DNA of 64,000 nt from Labilibaculum antarcticum (GTDB taxonomy: Bacteria; Bacteroidota; Bacteroidia; Bacteroidales; Marinifilaceae). Below are positions 9,278-19,363 of this stretch, piece after piece. A model generated the notes under the pieces. The model had not been told where the DNA came from. It did not search any database and saw only the letters and a list, made by a program, of their open reading frames with translations. Each line of letters starts with the position of its first letter. The stretch's first letter is position 1. The stretch is from positions 5,550,361-5,614,360 of the forward strand of contig NZ_AP018042.1 in NCBI RefSeq assembly GCF_002356295.1. Reading direction: 5' to 3'. A program made the translations under genes and the position numbers.

Positions 9278-10987
9278 TTACTCTTCCACAATTCCATTCG
9301 AATTGGAAATATGTACTTCTCCTCCATTCAAATCATTATCCTTCAACGTGACAATATTATCCTCATGTCCTTCTTCAAGGTTAACATTTGTAAAAGCTAT
9401 TGGTTTATAAGATACCTCAATCTTATTATTTTGAATCCTAACATCATCAAGAGATCCTATATGAGCATAAATACCGTAACAGTTCGCATCTCTTTCGGTA
9501 CTAATACTATTATCGTAAATATCAGCATTATCCAAGTCGCCTAGTGCTATACCTATAATACAATTTTCAATTTCATTTTCATATACTTTCAAATCAACAT
9601 TATTTACTCTAATACCAGTCACAAATCCTTTAACAATATTACCTGAAATCTCATTGCCAAATATGGTTCCATTTCCCCCTGGGCGTCCACCTATAATACC
9701 TGAAGTACTATTAATGAGAGAAGTAATTATATTTTCTTTAACCTTGACCCCTGAAGCAAGCCCCCATCCTATCGCTTTTTCTGAAGTATTATTCACAATA
9801 GTCACATCCTCACCTATAGCTACATAAAATGAAGCATTACCACTTCCTTTCTCAATATTATTTCTAATAATAATATCATAAGCTCTTTGATAGTAGACAA
9901 GGTTTCCTTCTGAATCTCTTGTTCTAGTAGCTTCAATATCAAGAGCCATTCTAGGTGCCGTTCCTTTTGATAAAGGAGTATCTATACCTGCATTCAAAAA
10001 TGTGTTATTTTCAATAATCATATCATAACCATCTGTAATCGATAAATTATTCCGTCTATTGCTATCAAAAACACAATCTGAAATAGTAATATTCTTTGAA
10101 GCAATATAATCTGGATTATAAGTAAAATTAATACCATGAATATCAATTCCATCACCTGATGCATATGCTAGATGAACATTGGTAATTTTCACATTTTGTC
10201 CTCCTTCAATCGAAATTAAATGGCCCCACTCATGACTTGAATATGTATTTTCTGCAACAGTAATAGGTGTATAATCATGATAATCTCTATCTCCATGCAA
10301 ATTTCCTCCATCAATATTAACATTTTCCTCACCTCTAATATTTAAAAACTGGTATCTAATATATCGATTAGGCTGAACTCTAAGATCTGTATTATCCGTC
10401 ATCTCCAGAGTAAAATCAGAAGGCAGTCTTATAGAGGTTTCAAATCCTAAAACCAAATTCCGTTCACTGGTCACAAGAAAAAAGGCATCTAATTCATCAA
10501 TTTGAAATATTTCTGCTCCATATAATTTTGTATCATTTATAACTTTTTGAAACGTTTCTTTATTGATTAAAGCAATCGCATCAGAAACTTCACCTTCGGT
10601 TATTCCCCATCTCGATTTTTCAAAAATAAAAGTTGAACTTTCTAATTTAACTGAACCCTTTACTGTCAATTTGTGATTCAATAAATCACCATCAATTATA
10701 CCTTCGTCAAATTCTAATGTTCCATTAATAATTTCCCCACCATTATAATTAAAAAACACATTTTTAGGTAATACAATTGTTTCACCTAGTAAATCATGAC
10801 TGCAAGCAATATTTAATGTGTCATTTTCACCGACTACATTAAAATCATAATCACAAGGAATTTTTTCAAGTTCTTCGTTTACGATTTCAGGTTCATTTAC
10901 TACCGGAAATTCTTCCTCGAAATCGGATCCCGTACATGCAGTCAATAATAACAGGGGTACAATACACAAAAAAATAAAGTTCTTCAT
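9278..10987 (-). CDS. parallel beta-helix repeat lipoprotein
   Basis: A 569-residue protein with lipoprotein signal FLCIVPLLLLTAC (lipid-anchor C18), so it should sit in the outer or inner membrane. From about residue 200 to the end it is a right-handed parallel beta-helix: repeated short Asn- and Ile/Val-rich turns such as NVKITNVHLAYASGDGIDIHG and YDMIIENNTFLNAG. This pectate-lyase-like fold is common in polysaccharide lyases, glycosidases and epimerases. About residues 45-190 form an extra N-terminal beta-rich part not present in the adjacent pseudogene. It lies just outside the polysaccharide locus, so action on the cell's own polymer is possible, but catalytic residues could not be assigned. 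Its upstream sequence resembles that of the pseudogene, supporting tandem duplication. Confidence 0.85.
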   Translation of the reverse strand: MKNFIFLCIVPLLLLTACTGSDFEEEFPVVNEPEIVNEELEKIPCDYDFNVVGENDTLNIACSHDLLGETIVLPKNVFFNYNGGEIINGTLEFDEGIIDGDLLNHKLTVKGSVKLESSTFIFEKSRWGITEGEVSDAIALINKETFQKVINDTKLYGAEIFQIDELDAFFLVTSERNLVLGFETSIRLPSDFTLEMTDNTDLRVQPNRYIRYQFLNIRGEENVNIDGGNLHGDRDYHDYTPITVAENTYSSHEWGHLISIEGGQNVKITNVHLAYASGDGIDIHGINFTYNPDYIASKNITISDCVFDSNRRNNLSITDGYDMIIENNTFLNAGIDTPLSKGTAPRMALDIEATRTRDSEGNLVYYQRAYDIIIRNNIEKGSGNASFYVAIGEDVTIVNNTSEKAIGWGLASGVKVKENIITSLINSTSGIIGGRPGGNGTIFGNEISGNIVKGFVTGIRVNNVDLKVYENEIENCIIGIALGDLDNADIYDNSISTERDANCYGIYAHIGSLDDVRIQNNKIEVSYKPIAFTNVNLEEGHEDNIVTLKDNDLNGGEVHISNSNGIVEE

Positions 10988-11620
10988 AATTTTAATTTTT
11001 CTCTAAATGAACAAAAGCAAAAATTAGTACAATAACCATCGTTCCAACTCCACTTAAACATTTGAATTTAAATCATCATACATTAATAAGATATTGAATA
11101 ATAGAGTACTTAGAGACTTATAGCTGATTTATCCAATTTAAAAATCAAGCAATATTTACTTTAAGCAATCTTCTCTTATAAAAAAGACTAACAGAAGAAT
11201 AAATAAAGTTTCGTTACAAGACTTTAGACGAAAAAAAACAAAAAAGGTTTTCTTTCACCTCTAATTACTTTACACGAATGAATCTTTTCATTAGATTAAC
11301 GCATAAATAAACAAGATAAGACACCGACATTCACCATTAGAAAACAGCCGCAATATTTTTAAACTAGTACTCATTTATTTTTCAACAAACCCTAACGCAA
11401 GTACCGTTCCAAATTAATAAAGCTTAGTCTCCTCACAATTATTCTTCCATTAAACCCCTCATTCCCTGCGAACTACTTTCTATCATACAGACTTTTTTTT
11501 CTCCAGCTTAGATTTCGATTAATTAAAGTGTGGAAAATCTCCTCAAACTGTGCAAAAAAATACCAAATAGGTCAATAAATTTTAAATCCCATCTTACAAC
11601 CCAACATTACAAGATAAAAA
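10988..11620. other. AT-rich gap with no gene seen
   Basis: Both strands are interrupted by frequent stops in all frames. The first tens of bases resemble the 5' region of the adjacent pseudogene, so they probably contain the promoter of the beta-helix gene. No other structure stands out. Confidence 0.6.
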
Positions 11621-11652
11621 ATGCCCCTTTGAATTAAAATTCAAAGGGGCAT
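11621..11652 (-). terminator. intrinsic terminator of the unknown lipoprotein gene
   Basis: A 15-bp inverted repeat (11621-11635 with 11638-11652) contains a GCCCC/GGGGC core. On the minus strand it is followed by ATTTTTTATC, so it fits termination of the gene ending at 11750, about 100 bases upstream. Confidence 0.8.
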
Positions 11653-11749
11653 ACTGATCTACGATTTATTTAATCTCTATTTTTGAATACTTTCTATAAT
11701 TCTCATTGAGTATTTTATATATCCTTTACAGTAATTGAAAAAATTAACG

Positions 11750-12472
11750 CTAAATTCTTTCAGGTAGAGAGTCTATAAAATCCCAAGATTCAGAACTCAC
11801 TCCTCCTCCATTTGTGCAAGACCAAATAATCGCCTGAATTTTAGTGCGCCACAGGTAATATTTTGTCAGGTCCTGAAATTCATCAATATTAACTTGCTTT
11901 GATTTCAGTGCATCTATTATTTCCATCATGTTTAAAGAAGATGTTACTCCTCGTTGCTTATAAGTAACATTGGAATCACTTCCCTCAGCACCTGCATTAG
12001 CACAATATAATTGCACTATAAGTTGTAACCTAGAATTAGCAGGTATATAAAAGACTATTTCTTTTACACAAATGCCATTTTGATAGCCATCTTCCGAACA
12101 AGCAAAAACGGTACCTTTCTTGATCACATAAGGTATAGGCTGATCAGTATTATTATTTATACCTACTAAAATAGCAATATACTCTCCACCAGATCCTGCT
12201 ATTTGAATAGACAAACTTTTGACTGAATTTTGTGAAGTTACATTCCCTTTATCGACTATAATCTGAGAGGCATCATAGCCAGTAATCTCACCATCAAAAG
12301 ACAATCCTTCAGGCATTTCAAAAGCTTCAATCACTTCAAGTTCTCCGCCAGCATTTCCCATTCCCGGAATATTTCCCGGTAAATCTTGTTCGTCTATATT
12401 TTCTTTATCGCACGAAACAAATATTCCAATCAGTAAAATAAAGGCAAGGGTTAAAAAATTATTTTTTCTCAT
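11750..12472 (-). CDS. lipoprotein of unknown function
   Basis: A 240-residue protein not recognised. Residues 1-21 form a lipoprotein signal (LLIGIFVSC, lipidated C21). A flexible acidic/Gly-rich stretch (about 22-50) follows. The rest is a probable beta-sandwich with four Cys residues (EDGYQNGIC, YCANAG and others) that could form disulfides in the periplasm or at the surface, then a helical Trp-containing C-terminus. It is monocistronic, with its own terminator, and sits at the promoter-distal end of the polysaccharide locus on the same strand. Whether it takes part in polysaccharide handling cannot be told from the sequence. Confidence 0.7.
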   Translation of the reverse strand: MRKNNFLTLAFILLIGIFVSCDKENIDEQDLPGNIPGMGNAGGELEVIEAFEMPEGLSFDGEITGYDASQIIVDKGNVTSQNSVKSLSIQIAGSGGEYIAILVGINNNTDQPIPYVIKKGTVFACSEDGYQNGICVKEIVFYIPANSRLQLIVQLYCANAGAEGSDSNVTYKQRGVTSSLNMMEIIDALKSKQVNIDEFQDLTKYYLWRTKIQAIIWSCTNGGGVSSESWDFIDSLPERI

Positions 12473-12634
12473 AATTAAAAGTTTACATTAGTTTTTAAAT
12501 AAATAGTGAATGAAAAGGCTTATTTGAATTCAAATCAACCTCCCTAAATAGAAGTAAATAACTCAAATACTATTTCCACTAGACGAATTTTAAATCGCGT
12601 ACTGGTTTTTAATCGCAAAACAATACGATCTATT

Positions 12635-13735
12635 TTATGTTGAAATTAGATTTCGAAATTTAAAAATAAGAGCCTTATTTTTAGATAAAAACGAACTGAA
12701 GATCCAATAAATTGAGAATTTCAGCTTATTTAAGACCCAGTACCGATTTCCTATAAACTCCAGATGATGTCCTTTAAAACCTTCTTTAAATTTTGTTACT
12801 CCAGCCCCTCCAAGAACAGAGATATCATAAAATGAATAGCCTTTTTCAATACTGTATTTCAACATTTCATTCTGCAGAAAATGACCCACCTTCAAGTCCT
12901 TATTTTCCCTCAAAATACCACCGGATACATAAGTTAATCTTTGACCTATTTCGAAAAGGATTAAGGCTCCAATTAATTTACCCTTTGCATAACAACAGGG
13001 CACTATGCAAAGCCCATCCTTTACCATGCTCATTAACATCTCTTTGGAATCTCCCCATTCCCTTACCGTATAATTATGATATTTTGCAATTTCTTCTATT
13101 ACAGCATATGCTTCCTCTATCTCAGCTTCAGTCTTTATAAATCGCAAGTCCAACTCGTTTTTATAGGCTTGTTTAATATTCCTTTTTGTGTTAGTGGTAA
13201 ACCTGTTAAAAACAAAATCATAAGCCGATTCGGCCTGATCATATTTAATGATTATTGGGCGAAGACCATTAATACTGGCAACAGATGTAAATCTATTTCC
13301 TGCTTGCCCAGTAAAAAATAAGCTATCCTTATTAATGGCCTCCAAACAATGCTTGGATAAACTAGCATTGTATTCCTTTAGTACTGGAACATTTATGTGA
13401 CAATAAAATGCTTTTTTTTGTTTGGCTCTTTGTAAAAAGAGTTCTATCATTTGTTCAAATAAGTCTTCAAATCCTACGGCTAAAACTGGACCTCCAGATG
13501 CAATCATCACCTTTAAATAGGGAATTCCAATGTGAATGACACCAATTCCAGCAATGATACTCTCTTTTTCATTTTTAATCAACAACAGCTCTGAATCTGC
13601 ACCATATGCTTGAAAAGAGGATAACCAGTGACTCACCTGTTGACAATGTCCTCTAGGATTATTTTTAAGAAAAAGATTCCATTCCGTAAAGTTTTCCTCC
13701 GATTTTGTCCAAGATATTTTATACTTATTAATCAT
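12635..13735 (-). CDS. FemAB/BioF2-like (GNAT-fold) acyl- or aminoacyltransferase
   Basis: A 366-residue soluble protein with the FemAB-like arrangement of two GNAT-fold halves. The C-terminal half has the family signature region VGHFLQNEMLKYSIEKGYSF followed by YDISVLGGAGVTKFKEGFKG, as in peptidoglycan-bridge or BioF2-like acetyltransferases (PF13480-like). Such enzymes use aminoacyl-tRNA or acyl-CoA; in polysaccharide loci they are thought to acylate amino sugars or lipid-linked intermediates. It follows a second, distantly similar protein (13843-14919) after about 110 bases, so the two may act in sequence. The exact substrate is unknown. Confidence 0.8.
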   Translation of the reverse strand: MINKYKISWTKSEENFTEWNLFLKNNPRGHCQQVSHWLSSFQAYGADSELLLIKNEKESIIAGIGVIHIGIPYLKVMIASGGPVLAVGFEDLFEQMIELFLQRAKQKKAFYCHINVPVLKEYNASLSKHCLEAINKDSLFFTGQAGNRFTSVASINGLRPIIIKYDQAESAYDFVFNRFTTNTKRNIKQAYKNELDLRFIKTEAEIEEAYAVIEEIAKYHNYTVREWGDSKEMLMSMVKDGLCIVPCCYAKGKLIGALILFEIGQRLTYVSGGILRENKDLKVGHFLQNEMLKYSIEKGYSFYDISVLGGAGVTKFKEGFKGHHLEFIGNRYWVLNKLKFSIYWIFSSFLSKNKALIFKFRNLIST

Positions 13736-13842
13736 CGTTTAATTCCAAAATCTGTATTTTAGATAAATTTATTTCCCTTATAGGCTTATTAACTTTTTAA
13801 ATTAAATACCATTGGATATTCTACTTAAAAGTATTATAAATA

Positions 13843-14919
13843 TTAAATTAAATAATCATCCAATCCTTTACGGTACAAAGGAAAATAAGCTTCATCCTTA
13901 CTTATTTCCAAACCTGAATTAGGTCTTTTTGCACGAGCCTGATCAACTAAGAGTTGGTATGTCTCCTCATCGTAAATTTTAGTTCCTGCATAAAAAGGCA
14001 TGCAACCATTCGGTGCAAAAGCTTTCTTAAATGAAAACAAACTATCATTCAGAGTATATCCTCCGCCAAGCACATAGTATTTTTTATTTTGCTTAATTCC
14101 CCATTTCATAATTTCGTACTTAAGAAAATCGTTGGGTCGTAAATAAAAAGCAGCTTCCTTTGTCCCTCCTAAAAAGAAATAGATCTTATCATCAGATATT
14201 AATACAAGTTCAGTAGATACAACAACTCCCTCGTGAGTGGCGTAGAAATACATGAATTGCCTTTTCAAATTTTTATGAATGGCTTCGAAAAAATCTTTCG
14301 AAAAGAAATACTTTTCTTGAGCATTTCTTCTTTCCATGGTTTGGTAATACATATCAAGAAATGAACTCAAACGTTCACCACTTGCGTCCATTTCAACTTG
14401 GAGACTATAGGTTTCGGCCTTTTTAATATTTCTACGTACCTTCGGTTTAAATTGCTTCCAAATTTCAGTTGCTCCTAAAGTCAAATCACAAACAATATTA
14501 TCGTTAATATATACAAGCTTACCGCTATAATTACCTAAGCTTTTACTAAAAAGATCGAATCTCACGAACTCACTTACCACATTCTTAGCTTTACACCAGA
14601 ACCTAAATTCCTGATGAAAATCTTTTTGCATTTGCTTGAAATCTCCCTTCCCTATCTGATAAATATCGGAATAACCATAAGGAGTTATCATATCGTAGTA
14701 AGAATCACGATCAATATCAAAAGGTATTTTCCGTAAGCAGAAAGGAAATAGAATTTTTTTATCATCTACCTCATATACAGCACAATGAACTTCTGACCAT
14801 TCTTTATAGAGCAACAAATAGTTCGGATGAGCAAAAACTTCTTTTCCATTCCAATAGGTCCAAATATCAACCCACTCTTTATAATCACACTCCTTTTTAG
14901 CCTCTAATATTCGTATCAA
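13843..14919 (-). CDS. FemAB/BioF2-like (CelD-type) acyltransferase
   Basis: A 358-residue protein with the same general fold as its downstream neighbour. The C-terminal GNAT half contains KIYFFLGGTKEAAFYLRPND and YYVLGGGYTLNDSLFSFKKA, matching the BioF2-like acetyltransferase pattern in which a Gly-rich segment precedes a Lys-rich helix. The central part has PKVRRNIKKAETYSLQVE, a typical basic helix of the family. It probably acylates an amino group on a sugar precursor or lipid-linked glycan in the cytoplasm; this role is inferred from context. About 270 bp separate it from the pglF-like gene. Confidence 0.78.
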   Translation of the reverse strand: MIRILEAKKECDYKEWVDIWTYWNGKEVFAHPNYLLLYKEWSEVHCAVYEVDDKKILFPFCLRKIPFDIDRDSYYDMITPYGYSDIYQIGKGDFKQMQKDFHQEFRFWCKAKNVVSEFVRFDLFSKSLGNYSGKLVYINDNIVCDLTLGATEIWKQFKPKVRRNIKKAETYSLQVEMDASGERLSSFLDMYYQTMERRNAQEKYFFSKDFFEAIHKNLKRQFMYFYATHEGVVVSTELVLISDDKIYFFLGGTKEAAFYLRPNDFLKYEIMKWGIKQNKKYYVLGGGYTLNDSLFSFKKAFAPNGCMPFYAGTKIYDEETYQLLVDQARAKRPNSGLEISKDEAYFPLYRKGLDDYLI

Positions 14920-15193
14920 ATTGAATTAATTAATTACAACATAAGTTTCTTTACAAAATAACCGTTCGCTAAAATCAGATTCCATATTTATTTTATTCCG
15001 TTTTGAAATCAAAACAAGTCTGTATAATGCCGTACCGAAGGCTATTGGAGTTGCTAAGATAAAAATTTTCCCGAAAGTTCGCAGATCAAATACGTATCAG
15101 TATTACTTTCCTCCATAAATAAATAAGCACCTCTCTCTCAGGAAAGTATGTGTCTAACAATCATAAATACAAGTCAACTAATTGGTGATCAAT

Positions 15194-17251
15194 TCAAATT
15201 CTTAATGTCGCTTTCCTTATTTTTTCACTTTTTCGTTTTTGGAACACCATTCTTGTTCTTTCTATGTCAATGTTCTTAATGGGAAAATTATGAGCTTGTT
15301 TACGACTTTCTTTCTCCTTTTTATTTCCAAACATCAACCATTTCCATTCCGAATCTTTCATTGAAAGATCCACAGCCTCATAAATTGAATTTTCTGAAAC
15401 AAACTCAGGAACCAAATCTTTCATTCTGGCAACCATCATTTCGTTATTTTCACTGTTCAGATTAGCTAATAAAAGACTTATGGCTCTATTCACTTTATCG
15501 TAATTATGTAGACGTACCTTACCAATCATTATTTTCTCGTTATAAGTTGGTAAGGTATTCTCGCTCGATGCCAGCAATTCTTCATATAGCTTCTCGCCAG
15601 GACGAAGACCCGAAAATTCAATTTTAATATCTTGATCTAGTTTTAAACCCGCCAATCGAATCATTTTTTTAGCCAAATCTAAAATTTTCACGGGTTCTCC
15701 CATATCAAAAACAAAAATCTCCCCTCCTTTGCCCATTGCTCCAGCCTCAAGAACCAACTGACAAGCTTCCGGGATCGTCATAAAATAACGTGTTATGTCC
15801 GGATGGGTAACCTTTACAGGTCCGCCTTGCTCAATTTGCTTTTTAAAGAGAGGGACTACTGAACCATTCGATCCCAAAACATTTCCAAAACGTGTGGTTA
15901 TAAATGAAGTCTGAATATCTGCCCGTTGTGCCAAAGATTGAATATAAATTTCACACATTCGTTTCGAAGCTCCCATCACATTAGTCGGATTTACCGCCTT
16001 ATCAGTGGATATCATCACAAATTTTTCAACTCCAAATTCGACTGCCAAATTTGCTAAATTACGGGTTCCCCCTACATTCACATTTAAAGCTTCGTAAGGA
16101 TTAGCTTCCATCATTGGTACATGCTTATAAGCGGCTGCATTAAAAACCACATGCGGGCAATATTTTTCAAAAACAGTCCTCATACGAGCGGCATTTGAAA
16201 TATCAGCAACTACCAATTCAATTTTTTCATCTCCATGTTTTGTGATTATTTCCTGTTGTAAATCATAGAGCGCAGACTCAGCCTGATCTAAAAGTATTAA
16301 TTGTCCAACTGGAAAGCGAAGCAATTGACGAACAATCTCAGATCCAATTGAACCCGCGGCACCTGATACCAGGATGATTTTTCCAGTTAAGGATTCAGAA
16401 ATGGAATTCAAATCCAATTTAATTTGATCGCGTCCCAAAAGATCCTCTATTTTCACATCTCTTACAGATTTATCTGCTACTTTTCCTTCTATCCAATCAT
16501 CAATAGTTGGCAGCACCTTTACGTCCCAATTATTCTCGAAACAACGTTCAGTTATTTCCTGTTTTTTTTCTTTACTTAAATTTGCAATCGCTATAACAAG
16601 AGTTGTCACCCCTTTTTTTATCCCTGTTTCCAATGCTTTAGAAAAACTTTGCACCTGAACATCCCGCAATGGCGTCATCCATTTTCTTTTATCATCATCA
16701 ATGAACCCAACCACATTATAATTATCATCTCTCATTTTACTCAATAGATCTACTGCCAAAAGACCTAAATCCCCAGCCCCATAAATTAGGGTTCGTTTTG
16801 ACACTTTTACACGGGAAATAAATGAATAAGTTTCTCGAACAAGCATCCTAAATCCGGTTAGAAAAAAGAAAGTAAAAATAAACTGTAACACAATTACCAT
16901 ATCAGGCATATTGAATCTTCCTCCGGCATATTTATAGCTTAGATAATCAATTCCGAAAAGTAGTACTACGGCCAATAAATTAGAAGACAGCAAGCGAAAT
17001 AATTCGCCCAAATCTGTATGTCGAATTACTCCCCGATACGATTTGGTGCATAAAAAACAAAAGGCATAGGTCGCAACACTCCATGTTCCCGTAAGAATAA
17101 AAGTCATCATATTAACCTCCGATAAATTAATATTCATTCGAAGCACATAGGCCAGCAGAAAGGCAAATGAGGTCAATAATAAATCGATAGAAAAAATCCA
17201 CCAAGGGGAGAGTATTCTTTGGTCGAACAATAGTAATAATTTGTTTTTCAT
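15194..17251 (-). CDS. PglF/WbpM-type UDP-GlcNAc 4,6-dehydratase (membrane)
   Basis: A 685-residue membrane-anchored nucleotide-sugar dehydratase. Four N-terminal membrane helices (about 15-140) precede a first Rossmann-like domain (YGAGDLGLLAVDLL, about 157-250) and the catalytic SDR domain with GAAGSIGSE (298-305). The active region STDKAVNPTNVMGASK has Met (M426) in place of the usual Tyr plus K430, as in PglF and WbpM. These enzymes convert UDP-GlcNAc to the 4-keto-6-deoxy intermediate. With the PglE-, PglD- and PglC-like proteins here it would start UDP-diacetylbacillosamine synthesis. The roughly 1 kb gap upstream suggests a separate promoter. The basic C-terminal tail (about 650-685) is longer than needed for the fold. 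Confidence 0.93.
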   Translation of the reverse strand: MKNKLLLLFDQRILSPWWIFSIDLLLTSFAFLLAYVLRMNINLSEVNMMTFILTGTWSVATYAFCFLCTKSYRGVIRHTDLGELFRLLSSNLLAVVLLFGIDYLSYKYAGGRFNMPDMVIVLQFIFTFFFLTGFRMLVRETYSFISRVKVSKRTLIYGAGDLGLLAVDLLSKMRDDNYNVVGFIDDDKRKWMTPLRDVQVQSFSKALETGIKKGVTTLVIAIANLSKEKKQEITERCFENNWDVKVLPTIDDWIEGKVADKSVRDVKIEDLLGRDQIKLDLNSISESLTGKIILVSGAAGSIGSEIVRQLLRFPVGQLILLDQAESALYDLQQEIITKHGDEKIELVVADISNAARMRTVFEKYCPHVVFNAAAYKHVPMMEANPYEALNVNVGGTRNLANLAVEFGVEKFVMISTDKAVNPTNVMGASKRMCEIYIQSLAQRADIQTSFITTRFGNVLGSNGSVVPLFKKQIEQGGPVKVTHPDITRYFMTIPEACQLVLEAGAMGKGGEIFVFDMGEPVKILDLAKKMIRLAGLKLDQDIKIEFSGLRPGEKLYEELLASSENTLPTYNEKIMIGKVRLHNYDKVNRAISLLLANLNSENNEMMVARMKDLVPEFVSENSIYEAVDLSMKDSEWKWLMFGNKKEKESRKQAHNFPIKNIDIERTRMVFQKRKSEKIRKATLRI

Positions 17252-18232
17252 GGTTGTATAATTAAATAAGGTTGTAAAAGTTTATTCAGAAGAATACCAT
17301 TAACACATATTGGAAAAAGTAATTGGACAAATTAATAGCAGAAGGGCAATTCAGATATTGAGTAGATATCTTGTCCTTTTGCCCATCACTCATTAAAGTA
17401 CTTCTAACTAATATTAAAGTAGAGGTGAAAAAAAATTCATCTATTTTGATTTGTTTATTTATCCTTAAAACCAACAATGCGATTAATTAACACATATATA
17501 CTACATCCATTTCATCATCTCTTAAAACAGAATCATTTTAGAATTATCTAGCACATATTTTATAAAATTCTAAAAATGTACATCAATTTTATGACCCCAT
17601 TCTCTAAGGTCTATTACAAATATAAGCTCGTAATTCCAATCTAAACCATACAATTAAAAGAATATGATCAATATACCTTTATGCTTGATAAAGGCACGAA
17701 TAAACCAACTTAACAGAAGTAAACCACTCAAACAAAGGCACAAACAAGCCTATTTCAGCTAGAAATGAACCGCAGCCTAAATAAAATAGACTAATGCATT
17801 ATTATCTATGACCAAACAATTTTTATGCCTGCCAAACGTACAATTACAGCATGTAAAATATTACTGAATTATGATCTATTTCGAAGTAATCAGTTCAAGA
17901 AATACTACAAACAGATCTATCCTACTAAATAATGGATTAACTAGTCCGTAAAACTGATTAACTGATTAAATTGAATGTAAAGATGACTAGACACAATTAA
18001 AGCCTAGCTAACAGAGAATCACACAATATTGAATAATCTAAAAGTCTGTTTTCATTGCGAGGTCACTTTATTTACTTCCAAATTTTCAAATATCTAAAGC
18101 CATTTATAAAACAGTTTGCCTTGTTAATAGCTCTGGAACTATTACTTTAAAATACCAAATTATAATACCACGAAGGCCTCGCAGTGATTGAACAAATTGA
18201 GATATTTTAAAAGTTCAGATTGAAATTTATAG
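17252..18232. other. large AT-rich gap between the PglF- and PglE-like genes
   Basis: No convincing gene in about 980 bases; the one open frame (17286-17477, minus) has no family character. A CAAATATA (minus TATATTTG, 17617-17624) could be a promoter element for the pglF-like gene but lacks a well-spaced -33 element. CATTGCGAGGTCAC (18053-18066) and an inverted similar segment (CGAAGGCCTCGCAGTG, 18171-18186) resemble remnants of dispersed palindromic repeats. Confidence 0.55.
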
Positions 18233-19363
18233 TCAGAATAGTTTTTTCAAACTAATGGAAATACGTTGCATCTCATTTTCACTTAGATTGCTTCCGGATG
18301 GCAGACATAAACCCTCTTCAAACAAACGCTCAGAAACACCTGTCCCATAAAATGGACAATCCTCAAAAATAGGTTGAAGATGCATTGGTTTCCACAAAGG
18401 ACGAGATTCAATATGTTCCTTCTCAAGACTCAACCGAACCATTTCACGCGTAATTCCTTTCGCTTTTAGTGGATCAATCAAAATGGCAGTCAGCCAAAAA
18501 TTGGAATAGTAATCGGAGTTCGGTTCTGAATGAAAAACAAGGCCAGGAATATCCTTTAGCATTTTTTTATACCAAGAATTTATTTCTCGACGTCGGTTAA
18601 CTCTTTCAGTAAGAACCTCCATTTGACCTCTGCCAATTCCTGCAACAATATTGCTCATTCGGTAATTATATCCAATGGTACTGTGCTGATAATGTGGAGC
18701 TTCATCTCTGGCTTGAGTAGCTAAAAACCGAGACTTTTCAATCATTTTTTTATCATTTGAAAGCAATGCTCCTCCTCCCGAAGTGGTTATAATTTTATTT
18801 CCGTTGAAGGAAAGCACTCCAAATTCGCCCCAAGCCCCCATTTTCTTTCCATTTAAGGAAGAACCTAATGCTTCAGCAGCATCTTCTACAATGGGTATTG
18901 AATAAAAATTCGCCACCTCTCTTATTTCTTGCATCTTAGCAGGCATTCCATAAAGGTGAACTGGTAGTATTGCCTTTGGTTTTTTTCCTTTCCTGATTCG
19001 ATCTTCTATGGCTCTTTTCAATGCCTCAGGGCACATATTCCACGTATCAACCTCAGAATCAATAAGTACCGGAACAGCTCCTAAATAGCAAATTGGATTT
19101 ATCGTTGCCGAAAAAGTAAAACTTTGCGCAATCACCTCATCACCAGGACCAACCCCTAAAAGAATCAAAGCCAAGTGGATCGCGGAAGTTCCTGAATTCA
19201 ATGCTGAAGCATGATCAGAATTCGTATATACTTCTAAGGCCTTTTCAAACTCATTAACATTAGGCCCTAAAGGAGCCACCCAATTGGTATCATATGCCTC
19301 TTGTACATAGCTCATTTCATTCCCCCCCATATGTGGTGAGGACAACCAAATTTTATTTTGCAT
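18233..19363 (-). CDS. PglE-like UDP-4-amino-sugar aminotransferase (DegT/DnrJ/EryC1/StrS)
   Basis: A 376-residue PLP enzyme of the DegT family. From memory it shares several diagnostic stretches with Campylobacter PglE: SSPHMGGNE at the start, APLGPNVNEFE, GNKIITTSGGG with the PLP-binding Lys (K190), SRPLWKPMHLQPIF and GLCLPSGS near the end. D161 in VEDAAEALG would contact the PLP ring nitrogen. It should transfer an amino group from glutamate to the 4-keto sugar made by the PglF-like enzyme, giving the UDP-4-amino sugar that the PglD-like enzyme N-acetylates or that the acyl-carrier pathway next door could acylate. The start chosen is the only ATG compatible with the family N-terminus. Confidence 0.92.
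   Translation of the reverse strand: MQNKIWLSSPHMGGNEMSYVQEAYDTNWVAPLGPNVNEFEKALEVYTNSDHASALNSGTSAIHLALILLGVGPGDEVIAQSFTFSATINPICYLGAVPVLIDSEVDTWNMCPEALKRAIEDRIRKGKKPKAILPVHLYGMPAKMQEIREVANFYSIPIVEDAAEALGSSLNGKKMGAWGEFGVLSFNGNKIITTSGGGALLSNDKKMIEKSRFLATQARDEAPHYQHSTIGYNYRMSNIVAGIGRGQMEVLTERVNRRREINSWYKKMLKDIPGLVFHSEPNSDYYSNFWLTAILIDPLKAKGITREMVRLSLEKEHIESRPLWKPMHLQPIFEDCPFYGTGVSERLFEEGLCLPSGSNLSENEMQRISISLKKLF

Noticed and set aside
17286-17477. Open frame on the minus strand in the 1 kb gap
   Set aside because: 63 residues without family character, in an AT-rich gap, and no promoter or coding bias.
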